From: Cladophialophora immunda
Taxonomy: Eukaryota; Ascomycota; Eurotiomycetes; Chaetothyriales; Herpotrichiellaceae
DNA: 64,000 bases
Assembly: GCF_000835495.1 (NCBI RefSeq)
Contig: NW_015622547.1
Span: 3,348,001-3,412,000, forward strand
Direction of reading: 5' to 3'
The position numbers were made by a program, and so were the translations under genes. Positions 47,167 to 58,093 of the stretch are shown here, in pieces. Position 1 is the stretch's first letter; every line of letters starts with the position of its first letter. The notes below the pieces were generated by a model. That model made no database searches. It was not told the DNA's origin and was given only the letters and a program-made list of their open reading frames with translations.

Positions 47167-47875
47167 ATGGCCGACAATCAGCGTGAGACTTCACCATCCG
47201 CACCTCCAACCACCAATACTGACAGGAAAGAGCGAGAATCGTCCAGGGACGAAGACCGCAGAAGAAGCAGGTCTCCTCGACGGGATAGAGACAGGCGTGA
47301 GGATCGACCGCGGCGCAAAGACACCGGCTTTAGATGGAAGGAGAAACGTCGAGACGATGATGACTCGAGGCGAGACCGCGACTCGGGACTGCAGCGAGGC
47401 TACAGAGACCATTATCGACCTCGCTCAAGATCCAGAACTCCACCTTCCCGAAGACGCTCTCCCAGAAGAGACGACAGAGATCGCGACAGGCGACGAGATC
47501 GGGAGGAGCCAGAACCCCGCGAAGAAAAGAAAAAGGACAAGCTGGACAAGAAAGAGAAGAAGCCGGCGCCGGCAGTGCCAGCGCAGCCGATGATCATTGT
47601 TTACGTCAATGACAGACTGGGCACGAAAAAGGCTATCCCATGCTATCCCACAGATCCAATAAGTGAGTCGATGCCATTCTTTGTGCTTCTCTTCGCGTGC
47701 TAATAAAATGCCAGAGGACTTCAAAGTTATAGTTGCCTCGATGATCGGCAGACAACCTCATGAGATCCTACTCAAGAGGCAGGGCGAAAGACCATTCAAG
47801 GATCAACTAACTCTCCAAGACTACGGTGTGAGCAACAATGTCCAGTTGGATCTCGAGGTTGACACGGGAGATTGA
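47167..47875 (+). CDS. hub1: Hub1/UBL5 ubiquitin-like modifier with N-terminal RS/RD-rich extension
   Basis: Exons 47167-47662 and 47715-47875 (intron 52 bp) give 218 aa. The last about 75 residues are the Hub1 fold (MIIVYVNDRLGTKKAIPCYP ... DFKVIVASMIG, LKRQGERPFKDQLTLQDYGV); Hub1 lacks the C-terminal Gly-Gly of ubiquitin and here ends DTGD. Hub1 binds spliceosome proteins such as Snu66 non-covalently and affects splice-site choice. The preceding 140 residues are a low-complexity Arg/Asp/Ser/Glu/Lys region (RRRSRSPRRDRDRRED-like) of SR-protein character, which would itself direct it to nuclear splicing complexes. Yeast Hub1 is only about 73 aa. Junction residue Lys is formed across the intron. 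Confidence 0.88.
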
Positions 47876-48433
47876 TGGGGGATGTCTGTGGCTGTGTGGT
47901 AAAGGGACTCGGCGTTGAGTGGCAGTGATAAGCTTACAAAAAGTACGGGCACACGGGCTGGGAAATGCGATTGCTCCCACACATCAATCCATGGAGTGCA
48001 AAATGCAAACTAGATAGGTCTTGTCAGGACCTTGCTGTGAGACAGGCCAGCTGCAGCGAGCAGTTGCTGTTCTCTACGAAATACACGCAAATGACATGAC
48101 GACATTAGACCTCGGCCATACCGGTGGATCCAAGGCGGAAGGTGGGGCGAGACAAAAAGTTTCGTGGGGAGAGCAAACCACCAACTGCGCTTTGCTAGAT
48201 TTCGAACTTTTCTATCAGTGGTTTCACTCTTTCTTTGTATCATGTCAACCACCAGGCTGACTTCCTTGGCCTCACGGCCCACAGTAGACTGCATAGTCTA
48301 GCGACCGCTCCAAGTATTCTCTCGGCTCGATTGTCCTCGACCTCCTGAATCGCCCTCTCCTGCCGTTCAGTGTCCTCAACCTCACCTTACATCCTACCCC
48401 AAGTTACCGCCGGACCCTTTCGATCGGGACAAG
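47876..48433. other. Intergenic, hub1 3' side and PRPP synthetase promoter
   Basis: About 560 bp; pyrimidine-rich just before 48434, no gene seen. Confidence 0.5.
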
Positions 48434-49863
48434 ATGGTCAGAAATATTGTCGTATTCGGGGGTTCATCCCATCCAACCCTGACGGAAACCATCTGTGAGA
48501 TCCTCGGTATTGCGCCTGGCCAAGCTCTCTTCTCGAAATTCGCTGTTGGCGAGACCAGAGTCGAGATAGGCGAGTCAGTCCGAGGAAAAGATGTCTATAT
48601 CATACAGTCTGGTGGGGGCAAGGTGAACGACCATTTTGTCGAGCTTCTTATTGCCATTTCAGCATGCAAGACGGCCTCTGCGAAGAAGGTCACCGCTGTA
48701 CTTCCACTCTTCCCATATTCTCGACAGTCCGACATACCCTACAACAAGAGCGGTGCGCCGCTAGTCAAGGCGTCGAATACGGCCAATAAGCTGGTTCCCG
48801 ATACAAACGGCTACACATTTGACAGCATTCCACCTACCCCACATCCAGACAAGACCGAGAGCCAGGGCCTTGCGAATGGACATCCCTTGCACAAAGCGAC
48901 GTCAAAATCACAGCTGGATGATGTAGAGAACAGCCCTACCTACCAGGCCCGCTTCAGCCACTATCGTGATCGTGACACAAGCTCACATTCATCTACCAAG
49001 TCAGAATACTTTCCAGTCCAACGAAAGCGAGGAGACTCCTCAGCATCCGCCACCAACGGCGTTGCCAATTACGATTTTGCTCCACCCCCGAAGATGGACC
49101 CGCAGGAGAGCTTCAAACCTCGCCCGGGCTACCGGCAATGGGTTGCGCAGGCAGGTACTCTTGTGGCAGATCTCCTGACCTGCGCTGGCGCAGACCACAT
49201 TATTACGATGGATCTCCACGATCCTCAGTACCAAGGGTTCTTTGATATTCCTGTTGACAATCTCTATGGGCGGCCGATTCTGAAGAAGTATATCCAGCAA
49301 AACATTCCAGACTACAGAAATGGAGTGGTCGTTAGTCCCGACGCTGGAGGCGCCAAACGAGCAACCGCAATCGCCGACTCTTTGGGAATCGAGTTCGCTC
49401 TGATCCATAAAGAACGCAGACCTACCAAGATCACGGATCGGCAGAATGCGACCATGATGCTCGTTGGCGACGTCACTGGCAAAGTCGCCATTCTCATCGA
49501 CGACTTGGCCGATACGAGCAACACTATAACCAGAGCCGCGAAACTACTGAAGAAAGAAGGCGCCAGCAAAGTCTATGCATTGGTGACTCATGGCGTTTTG
49601 AGTGGAGATGCAATCGAAAGAATTAATGCCAGCGCATTGGACAAGGTTATCGTCACGAACACTGTGGATCAGTCTCATCATGTTAGGAGATGCCCCAAGC
49701 TCGAAGTGCTTGAGGTTGGCCACGTCTTTGCCGAGGTGAGTTCAAGACTGGCTTTGAGGTTGAAAGAAAGTAAAGGCGATTTGTGCTAATCGGATTCATC
49801 CAACAGGCAATTCGACGGGTGCATTATGGCGAGAGCATCAGCGTGCTGTTTCAGTATGATTAA
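48434..49863 (+). CDS. Ribose-phosphate pyrophosphokinase (PRPP synthetase), Prs1-like with insertion
   Basis: Exons 48434-49735 and 49807-49863 (intron 71 bp) give 452 aa. Conserved parts: IVVFGGSSHPTLTETIC, LFPYSRQSD, AGADHIITMDLHDPQYQGFF, VVSPDAGGAKRATAIADSLG, and the PRPP-binding loop VAILIDDLADTSNTI. The last exon supplies AIRRVHYGESISVLFQYD, the normal C-terminus. The enzyme makes PRPP from ribose 5-phosphate and ATP for purine, pyrimidine, His and Trp synthesis. An insertion of about 130 residues (about 103-232), Ser/Pro-rich, separates the ATP-binding region from the second catalytic block, as in the non-homologous region of yeast Prs1. It probably functions in a hetero-oligomer with other Prs subunits. 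Confidence 0.94.
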
Positions 49864-50527
49864 TGACCACGGCGAGAATCCTTTGCAAGACCAGTTACTC
49901 GTACGCTCTCCAAGCTTGTTGGCACTCGTGCGGCTGTTCCGAGCAACTCCTTATGGTCTGTTAGATTGTCGCCGATACGTGCCTTGAACGCCATCTCATT
50001 TACCTGTTTCAACATTCGAAGATCGAGTCTCGCACGCGCGAACACAAAATCAGAAACCCCCCAAAAACAACGGAAAACGGAGACAACGTACAAAAATACA
50101 CAGCAGAAGTGCCTTGAACCAAGTGCTGGAGAGGTCTTCACTAGGTGGGTGGCGTCCTTCCAGGATCGGAATCATGCATTCTTTCGAAGCACAGAGGGCA
50201 CGCGGCCGGAAGAGTGTGGAATATCTCATTGCGGCTTTTTCGTCCAACTAGCTATCCGACAGGATAATCTGCCCAAGATGGTACTGAATATTGGAAGACA
50301 GGGAGAGATGGGTACCGTCTTTGAGGGATTTGCACTGCGTGAGAATTTTCTGAGAGAGGCCAAATCTTCCGCTTGCAGGCGTACTGAATAAAGACTAAAC
50401 CCGTGTAATCCCCAATATACTCCCTCGCAATGCAAGATTAAACATGAAGGAACATGCACACATCACGCGTGAGTATCATTTTCGTAGTCTTATCTCGACA
50501 AAGCATTCTCGTGTTTTTTGGGGCACG
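49864..50527. other. Intergenic, convergent 3' ends
   Basis: About 660 bp between convergent genes. Frames here show no conserved features. Confidence 0.5.
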
Positions 50528-52485
50528 CTATTCTTCCCATCGCAGCTCCTCCCAAAACTCCCTTAGAGAGTGAACGCTTGCGCCGGGAACGTGAGTCGGC
50601 ACCTCCGTGCTCAGCATCGGGATGGGCGTTCCTTCCCTCTGGCCGTGTTTCGTAGCGAATGCGTATCGAAACACGCACCTCTTCCCCGGGAGGAACTTGA
50701 TGTCCAACAGCTTGAATTCCACGGCGTTGGCACTCCTTCCTCCGACATCCGGGGAGCGACTATCTGTCCCTTGGACTTCTGGGTTCGGTGCTGTCGCCGT
50801 CGTCTGTGTAGCGTGGTCCATGTCTGCATCGGTAGGAAGTTGGGAACAGCCCGTCTTACTCGCCTCATCTCTCAACTCGATGACACGATCGACTACGCTC
50901 GCGGCGAGGCGGGAGTCCCACAGGCCCTCGCGCCGGTTGCACATCCGGAGAAGGGAAAGGGCCTTTTCGCGCAACGGTATGTCGAAGGTTCGGGATGCGA
51001 TGAGGAAGAGGGTGGGCACGATTCCGAGGGCGAGGGAGAATGTCGGTCGCACAATGAGGGGCTGTTGCGATGGTGACGATTGTGAGAGGGATCGTGAAGC
51101 CGAACTCGCGTTCGAGGTCGAAGCTGTGGTCGTCTGGTCGGATGGCGGTGGGCGAGGCGACTTCCTGCCATCCACCGGGTTGACAAAGGTAGAAGTACAT
51201 CGGATGAACTCTTCGACGGCTTCAAGGGCCATCCAAAACTGCGGCCCGTAATCATTGAATGCTGCTTCGTCGTTGATTTCAATCCGTGCGAGAAAGGCGA
51301 TCATGAGAGCCTGGTAAGCTCTCAGAATCAGAAAAGCGGGACTCCGTGGTCTGGAATGATCGGCTGACGGGGATGAAGATGTCGAGCTGGAAGAGTCAGG
51401 TGTCTCTTTGGAGTATTCGTTCGAATCGACAGAAGAGAACCTATCGAATGCAGCCTGCCATTTCCCAAATTGGATCTTGATCGCGTGGAATTCTGTCAGG
51501 AGGGCAAGCGCCACATCGTCTGATATGGGACCTTCATTCGCTATGGTGTCAGCTCGTTCGGCGTATTCGACAAGTTCTGCAAGTAGGGATTCCATGTGCC
51601 GCAAGGCGTGTTCGTGGGAGGTGAATTGGTCCGGCATGGCCATTTCTGTCTCTGTGTGGTACAACTCTGGTCTTGGACCCGGGAAGTTCGGGTCGCCAAT
51701 CTCCATGATTTGTCTCCCCAAAGCGATGAAGAAGCGCGTGAGGTCTTCACGAGGGACAAGCGTTTGCTTTGCATTGGAGCCCGGCCTTCGCTGCTCCTCG
51801 GCAAGGATCTTGATCCCTGACGCGGCATGGTTGCACGCCTCGTGATACTGTCCTTGAAGGCTCTCAAAGGCAGAGAACAGGGCACACGTGACCAGGGCAT
51901 AATCGAAAGCCTGTTCCGACCGGATCTGGTTAAATTTGACAACGTCTCGCATAGCCTTGCCGTAATGGTTCAGGGCAAAGTCGACGCCTCGCGTAGGCGA
52001 GAAATGATCGACGCCGGCAAAGTGCTCGTGCATACTGCTCAGGGCAATGAGCGCATGGCGGATGGAGCTCTCCTGCCTTGCGAGTGGTAGAATAGTCGCT
52101 AGCCAGAAGTCTGGTTGGAAAGCGCCGGCAAGCTCCAACGCAGTCCGATCTTGGAAGTAGCTCAGCGCCCGCCGCTCGGACCAATCGAGGTCTGGATGCT
52201 CCGACAAAAGAGGCGTTGGAGTGTGGGGGGTGTACACGACGAATCTGACGAGGTCGCTCCCTCGACCGGACCCCGGATCGTTGGCATATCCTTCACAAGG
52301 CTTACCAGCCTTGATGCAGCGATTGCAGCTGGGTCGCGATTCGTCGCACTTGACTCTTCTGCGCCTGAGTTTGTCGCATTAGGAAGGTGCCATGTTGCAA
52401 GAGATAGCGATGGGGCATGTCTAGGCTGGACTTACTTGCACGTAAAGCATCCCGTCCGGACTTTGTTTTTACCAATTCTGATCAT
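50528..52485 (-). CDS. Zn2Cys6 transcription factor with fungal-specific domain 2
   Basis: Exons 52485-52436 and 52364-50528 (intron 71 bp) give 628 aa. The zinc cluster is at residues 13-40 (CFTCKRRRVKCDESRPSC..C..C), with the intron placed inside it after CFTC, a common position in this class. The rest carries the ALSYFQDRTALELAGAF and RHALIALSSMHEHF features of the Fungal_trans_2 group, a Ser-rich linker at about 315-335 (SSSSTSSSPSADHSRPRSP), and a C-terminal conserved tail. A nuclear regulator; nothing in the sequence ties it to the cluster on the left. Start chosen because MIRIGKNKVRTGCFTC is the typical N-terminus. Confidence 0.92.
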
Positions 52486-53477
52486 GACTCTTTGATTTCC
52501 AAACCTCGTATACTCAAGGCTCGTTGAGAACGCGCAGAAGTCGAGTTCCGCAGGTATTATATTCGATCAGTCGGTAGCAGAAGTCAATTGAGCCCAAGCT
52601 GAACAGACGGACACAGCCAGAAGAATTGCCCAGCACGTTTGGCTACTGCCTGGAGATCAGCGGCCCCGACCATTGAATCCCTGCTGGTGACCGAACCCAA
52701 TGCATCCGCGCAGGCAACAGGCTTGGACTGCATTCACAGCCCTGCCGCGTCTAGTCGAACCACAGAAGACTGGAGGTACCCGTGCTGACTTAGAGGACCC
52801 TCCACGTAACTGGCAGCGAGACATGGACAGGAGGCAGGACTAATGTCCAGGAACGACGTCGAAGGGGACCTTAGCTGAGGCCCTAGTGGCCCAATCCAGG
52901 CCTCCCATGCTAGCCTAGAATGGTTAGTCAATACGAGCACCCTTTTGACCAATGACAACTCACAGATCCTAGCCTTGCGCTCTACATGGCCCCCAAGCCC
53001 CTCTGGCAATTCATGCTCCAAATGGTGCCAGCGTCTAAGCCCCCTCCGGTCGTCTTCAACTTCGCCCACATCACCATCACCTTTGTCATCAACGGCACCC
53101 CAAAGCTGGCCGGTGGCTGGTGGGGGAGCTCGTATGAGCTAAACCCATTCATGCTCGTACGGTTAAACTACGCGTGCCTGAAACCGTGCCCTGGAACACA
53201 CAGCCTTGAATGGCGTTTGCAGACAAGTACCAATGTCAATTTCCAGGCAGCTATTTTCAGCAGTCCTGCACCCAACAATATTGTGTAGATATATCAAACA
53301 TGGAATATCCCATTGAAGTCTTTGTGTTTTCTCTTCAACCTTGGTATACGCTTCCAACCTTACCCTGCAGAGGACTCCATCCTCCTCACAACACAGAAAG
53401 CATCTATCCAATACCCCCTCAAGCATCGCCAGCTCTCTGAAGTAGTCCCTCCCTACCACCACAAGCATACTACAACA
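52486..53477. other. Divergent promoter region, regulator / RTA1-like gene
   Basis: About 990 bp without a convincing gene. An in-frame extension of the RTA1-like gene back to 53313 has no similarity to that family and is taken as leader. Confidence 0.5.
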
Positions 53478-54566
53478 ATGCCCAAAATCGTGTGTCACGC
53501 CGGCACAGGGCCCAATGACATCTGGTCCTACTGCCCTTCCTTCAGCGCAGCAATCCTCTTCACGGTCCTCTTCGGCATCACGACATGCGCCCATATACTC
53601 CAGGCAATCATCTACCGCAAACCCTTTGCCATGGTTCTCATCATGGGTGCCCTGTGGGAAACGGGCGGCTACGTCGCTCGCATATACTCGATCGAGAACC
53701 AGCTGTCGAGCGGGATCTACACGGCGCAGCTGCTCCTGATCCTGCTCGCGCCGCTCTGGATCAACGCCTACATCTACATGCTCCTGGGGCGGATGATCCA
53801 CTTCTTCCTGCCCAAGGGCCGGGACCGCGTGTTCAAGATCCGCGCCCGCGCCATCACCCGCATGTTCGTCGCGTTCGACATCACGGCGTTTCTGATCCAG
53901 GCCGTCGGCGGCACCATGACCGGGCCCGGCGCGAGTGCGTCGGTCCAGAAGACGGGGCTGAACGTCTACACGAGCGGCGTGGGCGTGCAGCTGTTCTTCC
54001 TCGTCGTGTTCGTCTCCCTGGCCATCGGCTTCCAACGCAAGGTCAAGTACCTGAAGCAGCGAAGCGCCTCGACAGGGTCGGGTTTCTACCTGGCCGACAC
54101 CGAAGCGCAATACCAACCCGTGCTCGCCCCATCGCCAGACCCAGCCCGCTCCCCGTCCCCAATGCCCGAGGATAGCACACCGGACCTCGACCTAACCACG
54201 CCGCTGCTCCGCGTGCTCTACGTCACGCTCGCGCTGATCATCGTGCGCAATATCTACCGCCTCGTCGAGTTCGGCATGGGCGCCAACTCCCCGACTGTGA
54301 CGCACGAGTGGTTTGCGTACGTCTTCGACGGCGTGCCCATGTTCTTCGCCCTCCTGGTCCTGAACGTCTTCTACCCGGGCAGATTCCTGCAGGGCGAGCG
54401 CAGCGACTTCTCCCAGGAGGACAAGGAGCGGAAGCAGGAGAAGCGGGCGCGGAAGGAGAAGAAGAAAGAGGATAAGCGGGAGAGGAAGGAGATGAAGAGG
54501 ATGGTCAAGATGGCCAAGAAGGATGGGAAGAATGGTGGGGGCGCCGTGTATGAGGCTTTGAAGTAA
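53478..54566 (+). CDS. RTA1-like seven-helix membrane protein
   Basis: Single exon, 362 aa. Seven hydrophobic segments, with family marks GALWETGGYVARIYS, LLLILLAPLWINAYIYMLLG, VFVAFDI-like (FVAFDITAFLIQAVGG) and RNIYRLVEFGMG, identify the RTA1 lipid-translocating-exporter-like group. The C-terminal tail (about 50 residues) is an uninterrupted Lys/Arg/Glu-rich stretch and ends in a short non-charged EALK. Members confer resistance to 7-aminocholesterol or sphingoid bases in yeast. The local GC content is visibly higher than in neighbours, with many GCG/CTC codons. The start at 53478 follows ACAACA and begins MPKIVCHAGTGP. Confidence 0.92.
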   Translation: MPKIVCHAGTGPNDIWSYCPSFSAAILFTVLFGITTCAHILQAIIYRKPFAMVLIMGALWETGGYVARIYSIENQLSSGIYTAQLLLILLAPLWINAYIYMLLGRMIHFFLPKGRDRVFKIRARAITRMFVAFDITAFLIQAVGGTMTGPGASASVQKTGLNVYTSGVGVQLFFLVVFVSLAIGFQRKVKYLKQRSASTGSGFYLADTEAQYQPVLAPSPDPARSPSPMPEDSTPDLDLTTPLLRVLYVTLALIIVRNIYRLVEFGMGANSPTVTHEWFAYVFDGVPMFFALLVLNVFYPGRFLQGERSDFSQEDKERKQEKRARKEKKKEDKRERKEMKRMVKMAKKDGKNGGGAVYEALK

Positions 54567-54871
54567 GACACCCACGGAAAGCGAGCGTTATCATCCTCAG
54601 CACCAGTTTTTATATTTTTGTTAGCCTCCTGCGTATGAGAGCGATGAGTTATAGAAGAGGCGGCAGGCTCAAGTTGGACGATGTCATGGATTCTTTACAA
54701 ACAACGGATGTAACTCAACATTGACCGAATCAATATTCACGAGAATAACATCTCCTGGCGACATACCAGCGATCTTCACCAAGCTTGGCGGTCTCACATC
54801 ATGTACAAAAGACTCCTTTTCATTTCCTTCAAGTCGAATGTCTTGTTCTTGATCTGGTAACAGACAAGCCG
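54567..54871. other. Short convergent intergenic region
   Basis: About 305 bp; nothing recognised. Confidence 0.5.
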
Positions 54872-55735
54872 TCACATCAGACTTGGTTCATCCCATTGAG
54901 ATATGTACCAATGCCTCTTGTGATAGTTGTCAGCATAGCCTGGTACGGATTTTGACATGGCGGTATCCCAGGCCAAGAATGCTTTCATGTAGCTGGCAAA
55001 TAACAGCCTGTCTACACGCGGTGGCTTGTTGACTCGACAATGGAGGATTCCTGGGCATCCCTCCGGGCGATAGATGCGTTTTTGCAAGCTAGTCAAAAGT
55101 CCTCCATGCGCCTTACTTTTCTTTTCCTTCAATTTTGACTTCGCGCGTGCTTCACGTTGACGTATAGCACTTCTTTCGGCTGCCCATTGTCGGAAGCAAG
55201 CTTTTACATCGGGGGCATCACGACCATAGAGTTGGGATGTCTTGAATGTCGACCCCTCGATCCCGCTGGCGGAAAACGCTCTTCTGTACCTGACAACCTC
55301 CATATTTTGACTTGGGCCGGCTGCATGCGAACAGAGTGCGGCAATTCGTTGATCATTAGAAACGTCTGGGTGGAGATAGCCGTCGTAGGCCGGCGGAAAG
55401 AAAGCGTTGGAGTCCCAGAAGTTTGGTTGAATGGCGTGTCGTAACCGTTTTGGTACCTTGCAATAGCCAGTGTGAGATTTGGGGGTTGAGGATCGGGATC
55501 TCCAGCTGCTCTCGTCCTTGACACAAGCCAACGGCTCTGCTTTCTCTTCTGTCTGACAGATTCCCTCAAAAAATCCTGAATCTATTCGCTTAAGAGGAGA
55601 CCCCCAAAGGACAGATTCGGAAGAACAGTGCGAGGGATCGGTCTCGTCCAGGAAGGTTGTCGATGACGAGATCGGTTCCGGCGTAGGATTTCGAGCCTTG
55701 CTCAGGTCTATTGTACCGATCTGCGACTCCGACAT
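54872..55735 (-). CDS. Hypothetical protein, 287 aa
   Basis: Single exon. I do not recognise the family. The N-terminal third is Ser/Thr/Glu-rich and looks disordered; a basic helix (RSAIRQREARAKSKLKEKKS) lies at about 190-210; the last 70 residues have a compact hydrophobic/aromatic pattern (LFASYMKAFLAWDTAMSKS, then WYISQWDEPSL). There is no signal peptide or membrane segment. The basic helix could be a nuclear localisation signal. It is convergent with the RTA1-like gene. Length, uninterrupted frame and ordinary codon use make it likely to be real. Confidence 0.65.
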   Translation of the reverse strand: MSESQIGTIDLSKARNPTPEPISSSTTFLDETDPSHCSSESVLWGSPLKRIDSGFFEGICQTEEKAEPLACVKDESSWRSRSSTPKSHTGYCKVPKRLRHAIQPNFWDSNAFFPPAYDGYLHPDVSNDQRIAALCSHAAGPSQNMEVVRYRRAFSASGIEGSTFKTSQLYGRDAPDVKACFRQWAAERSAIRQREARAKSKLKEKKSKAHGGLLTSLQKRIYRPEGCPGILHCRVNKPPRVDRLLFASYMKAFLAWDTAMSKSVPGYADNYHKRHWYISQWDEPSLM

Positions 55736-56205
55736 GATGGTTCTGATAACTTTGAATGATGCAGAGAGATTAAAAGAATAAGTGAGTGTCTAATTGAGCT
55801 TCGAGATAAGCTGGGTAACAGGCAAAGGTAGCGATGACGCTAGTAACGAGAGGAAGAACCGCCGATGTTGTCGATATCGATGATTTTCACGGGGTATGGT
55901 CGGGAAATCACTTCATGGGATGAACGTTCGCTTCAGTTGGTGTGAACTGTTGATAATTTCTCCTCAGGCAGCCACGCTCTGACTTATCTGGACGGAAGGT
56001 AGCCAGGAGCTCTCAACGTAGACGTACCTTCCTCCTGAGAGTTTTTGGGTCGTTTTATCGTCGCAACAAGCTGGGAGGATCTGTGTTGAGCTGTTGTTGA
56101 AGATGTTGTTCATTAGGTCTGGAGCTATCAAGCTGGTAGGCCGCGAAGGCAGACCCCCTTCTACCGAACGCCGTGCTGTCCACGTGACACCGAACCTAAC
56201 CCTTG
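55736..56205. other. Intergenic, hypothetical promoter / V-ATPase 3' side
   Basis: About 470 bp; no gene seen. Confidence 0.5.
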
Positions 56206-57454
56206 TTAGAACACACTGATGTAGTTCCCTATCCTCTCCTTTTGATTTTGAGCAATGCATTCAGCGATCCAAGTGATGTTTCGGATTTCCTTAAGACAGG
56301 GTTAGCAGTTTGTGTCTTGAAAGGGTTTCCAACTCACCTGCTCCCGTAACTTGACCCATGCATATATAACTGCATGGGTAAACTGTCGAGTGAAAACCAT
56401 CTTGGAGAGCTCCATCTCCTTCTGGTAAAACATGTCCTCCAGAGACTTGGATTCACCACCCGTACCTCCAGCCATATTGCCGGCCCCCACACCGCTGCTT
56501 TGGTTGAAACCGACCTCATCGAAAAATCGCTTGTAGTCACCCACGCCGCTGACTGCAAGGCCAACACCCTCTAGGTCGTCTGCCCTCGAGAGCATGAGCA
56601 TTCCCTCCGGATATAATTTTCCGAATTCGGGATAGAGCTTCTTCCTCTGCTCCTTGGTCAGCTCAGTTCCGAAGGAGTTGATGGTGATGTTGATAGCTCG
56701 TCGATCGGCTTCAAATTCGAGGATTTCTGACATGATTTCTCCCGTGGGAGTCATGGCCATATCAGGATCTGTGTTTACGAAGTTGTGGAAATCCTCCAGG
56801 TAGTTCTTGTACAAGGTGTTCCGGACAATCTCGATATTAAGTTCGTCCAGATCCTGATGACTCAAACTCCCTTTGAAATATGGAGCCAGAGGAGTTTCGA
56901 TAAGGACTGAGTTATAGAGTTCCTCGATGTTGGTTGCCACGCAAAGCACTGGCATTGTCTCGAACCAGCCCAGCGGGTGGCATCTCTCCAATAATTCTTT
57001 GGTGTCTCTTTCGTGTAATGTCCCAGTGATGAGGAGGGCCACATTGTCAATCATGTAGGAGTACGTCAGGTATTCCATGAATTTTGCCAAAGATCCGGTC
57101 GCCTGCCCTTGGAGATATCTGAAGTCGGAGACGAGTTTCTCTGTGGTTTTGCTTGCTAGGGCCGATGTCGAGGGGTTTGGGGGAAGATTTGAGAGCGCCT
57201 CGCCGTAGGCTGGACCGAGCTGCGTCTTGACGTCTTCGATCGTTTCGCACTGCGTGAGCTGCATTCTGTCAATGATGCGTCCCTGAACTGCTCCAGGGAT
57301 ATACATACGTTGCCGTAATTCGTGCTTGTTAGCAGCGCATTGCGGTAGCCACGAACTATACCCTCCAAATAGCCCCCGTTGACGTTGAACAACAGACCTG
57401 CGTTGCATTTTAGCTTTGGAATGTTGTAGACGCAGGAATATACACACCTTCCAT
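56206..57454 (-). CDS. vma6: V-type H+-ATPase subunit d (V0 sector)
   Basis: Exons 57454-57448, 57397-57309, 57258-56338 and 56289-56206 give 366 aa. The first exon codes only Met-Glu and one base. The joined N-terminus MEGLLFNVNGGYLEGIVRGY, then TQCETIEDVKTQLGPAYG and LPPNPSTSALASKTTEKL, is the standard subunit d start. The end ITWIAECIAQNQKERIGNYI is likewise standard. Subunit d sits on the cytosolic face of the V0 ring and couples it to the central stalk of vacuolar and endomembrane proton pumps. A Gly-rich insertion (SSGVGAGNMAGGTGGESKS) near residue 295 is a fungal feature. Confidence 0.96.
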
Positions 57455-58093
57455 AGTCAATAACGCGAGGCTTCGACGGGAGAGAGGAGCGAGAGGAAGA
57501 TATGAAGCTGCAGCCGAACAAGGAGCTTCTGAAGTAGTGGCAGCTTGCAAATGTGGCAGTGAAGACGACGTCGATGGACAGGCAGGCGAATAGATCTACC
57601 GGACTTGGGGACTGGAGCTGCGCAGTTGCCGCTTTAGTGGCTTGGCCCAATGCTCACGCACGAATCTGCTTGCCGCTTTTACCGCTGCCGTCCGCGTTAC
57701 TTCCAACTTCGATCTTGTCTTGTTTATATCTCCTCCTACTCCGTACACCGAAGCAACAGGGCCATAGCTAAGTGCTAGATACAAGTCGGACTCTCATGAA
57801 GCCTCACTAGCTCCTGCAACGATTTATTCATTCTCAGACACCCCGCATCAACATGATGGACCATATCCATTCTAGTTTTTGGTTGAAACCCACCTGCTAG
57901 GTCTCTATTAACGTTGACGTGTCCAATCTCTTTGCTATCATCTCTCCGGCCGTCACTCTATATTACAACTTAAGCGCATGAAGCGCTTCGAAGTCCGAGA
58001 ATCCAGAAAGCCTTCTCTGCGTCAGACTAGGTCATGAAGATAATTTTTTTTGGGCAACGATGCAGCGCAAACTCCAATGATAGCCCCTCGATC
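57455..58093. other. Intergenic, V-ATPase promoter / GMC oxidoreductase 3' side
   Basis: About 640 bp; no gene seen. Confidence 0.5.

Noticed and set aside
49966..50391. Plus-strand frame of 141 codons after PRPP synthetase
   Set aside because: No recognisable motif; lies in a convergent intergenic region.
53163..54116. Long minus-strand frame opposite the RTA1-like gene
   Set aside because: It is an antisense product of the GC-rich coding sequence; low-complexity charged composition and no family features.
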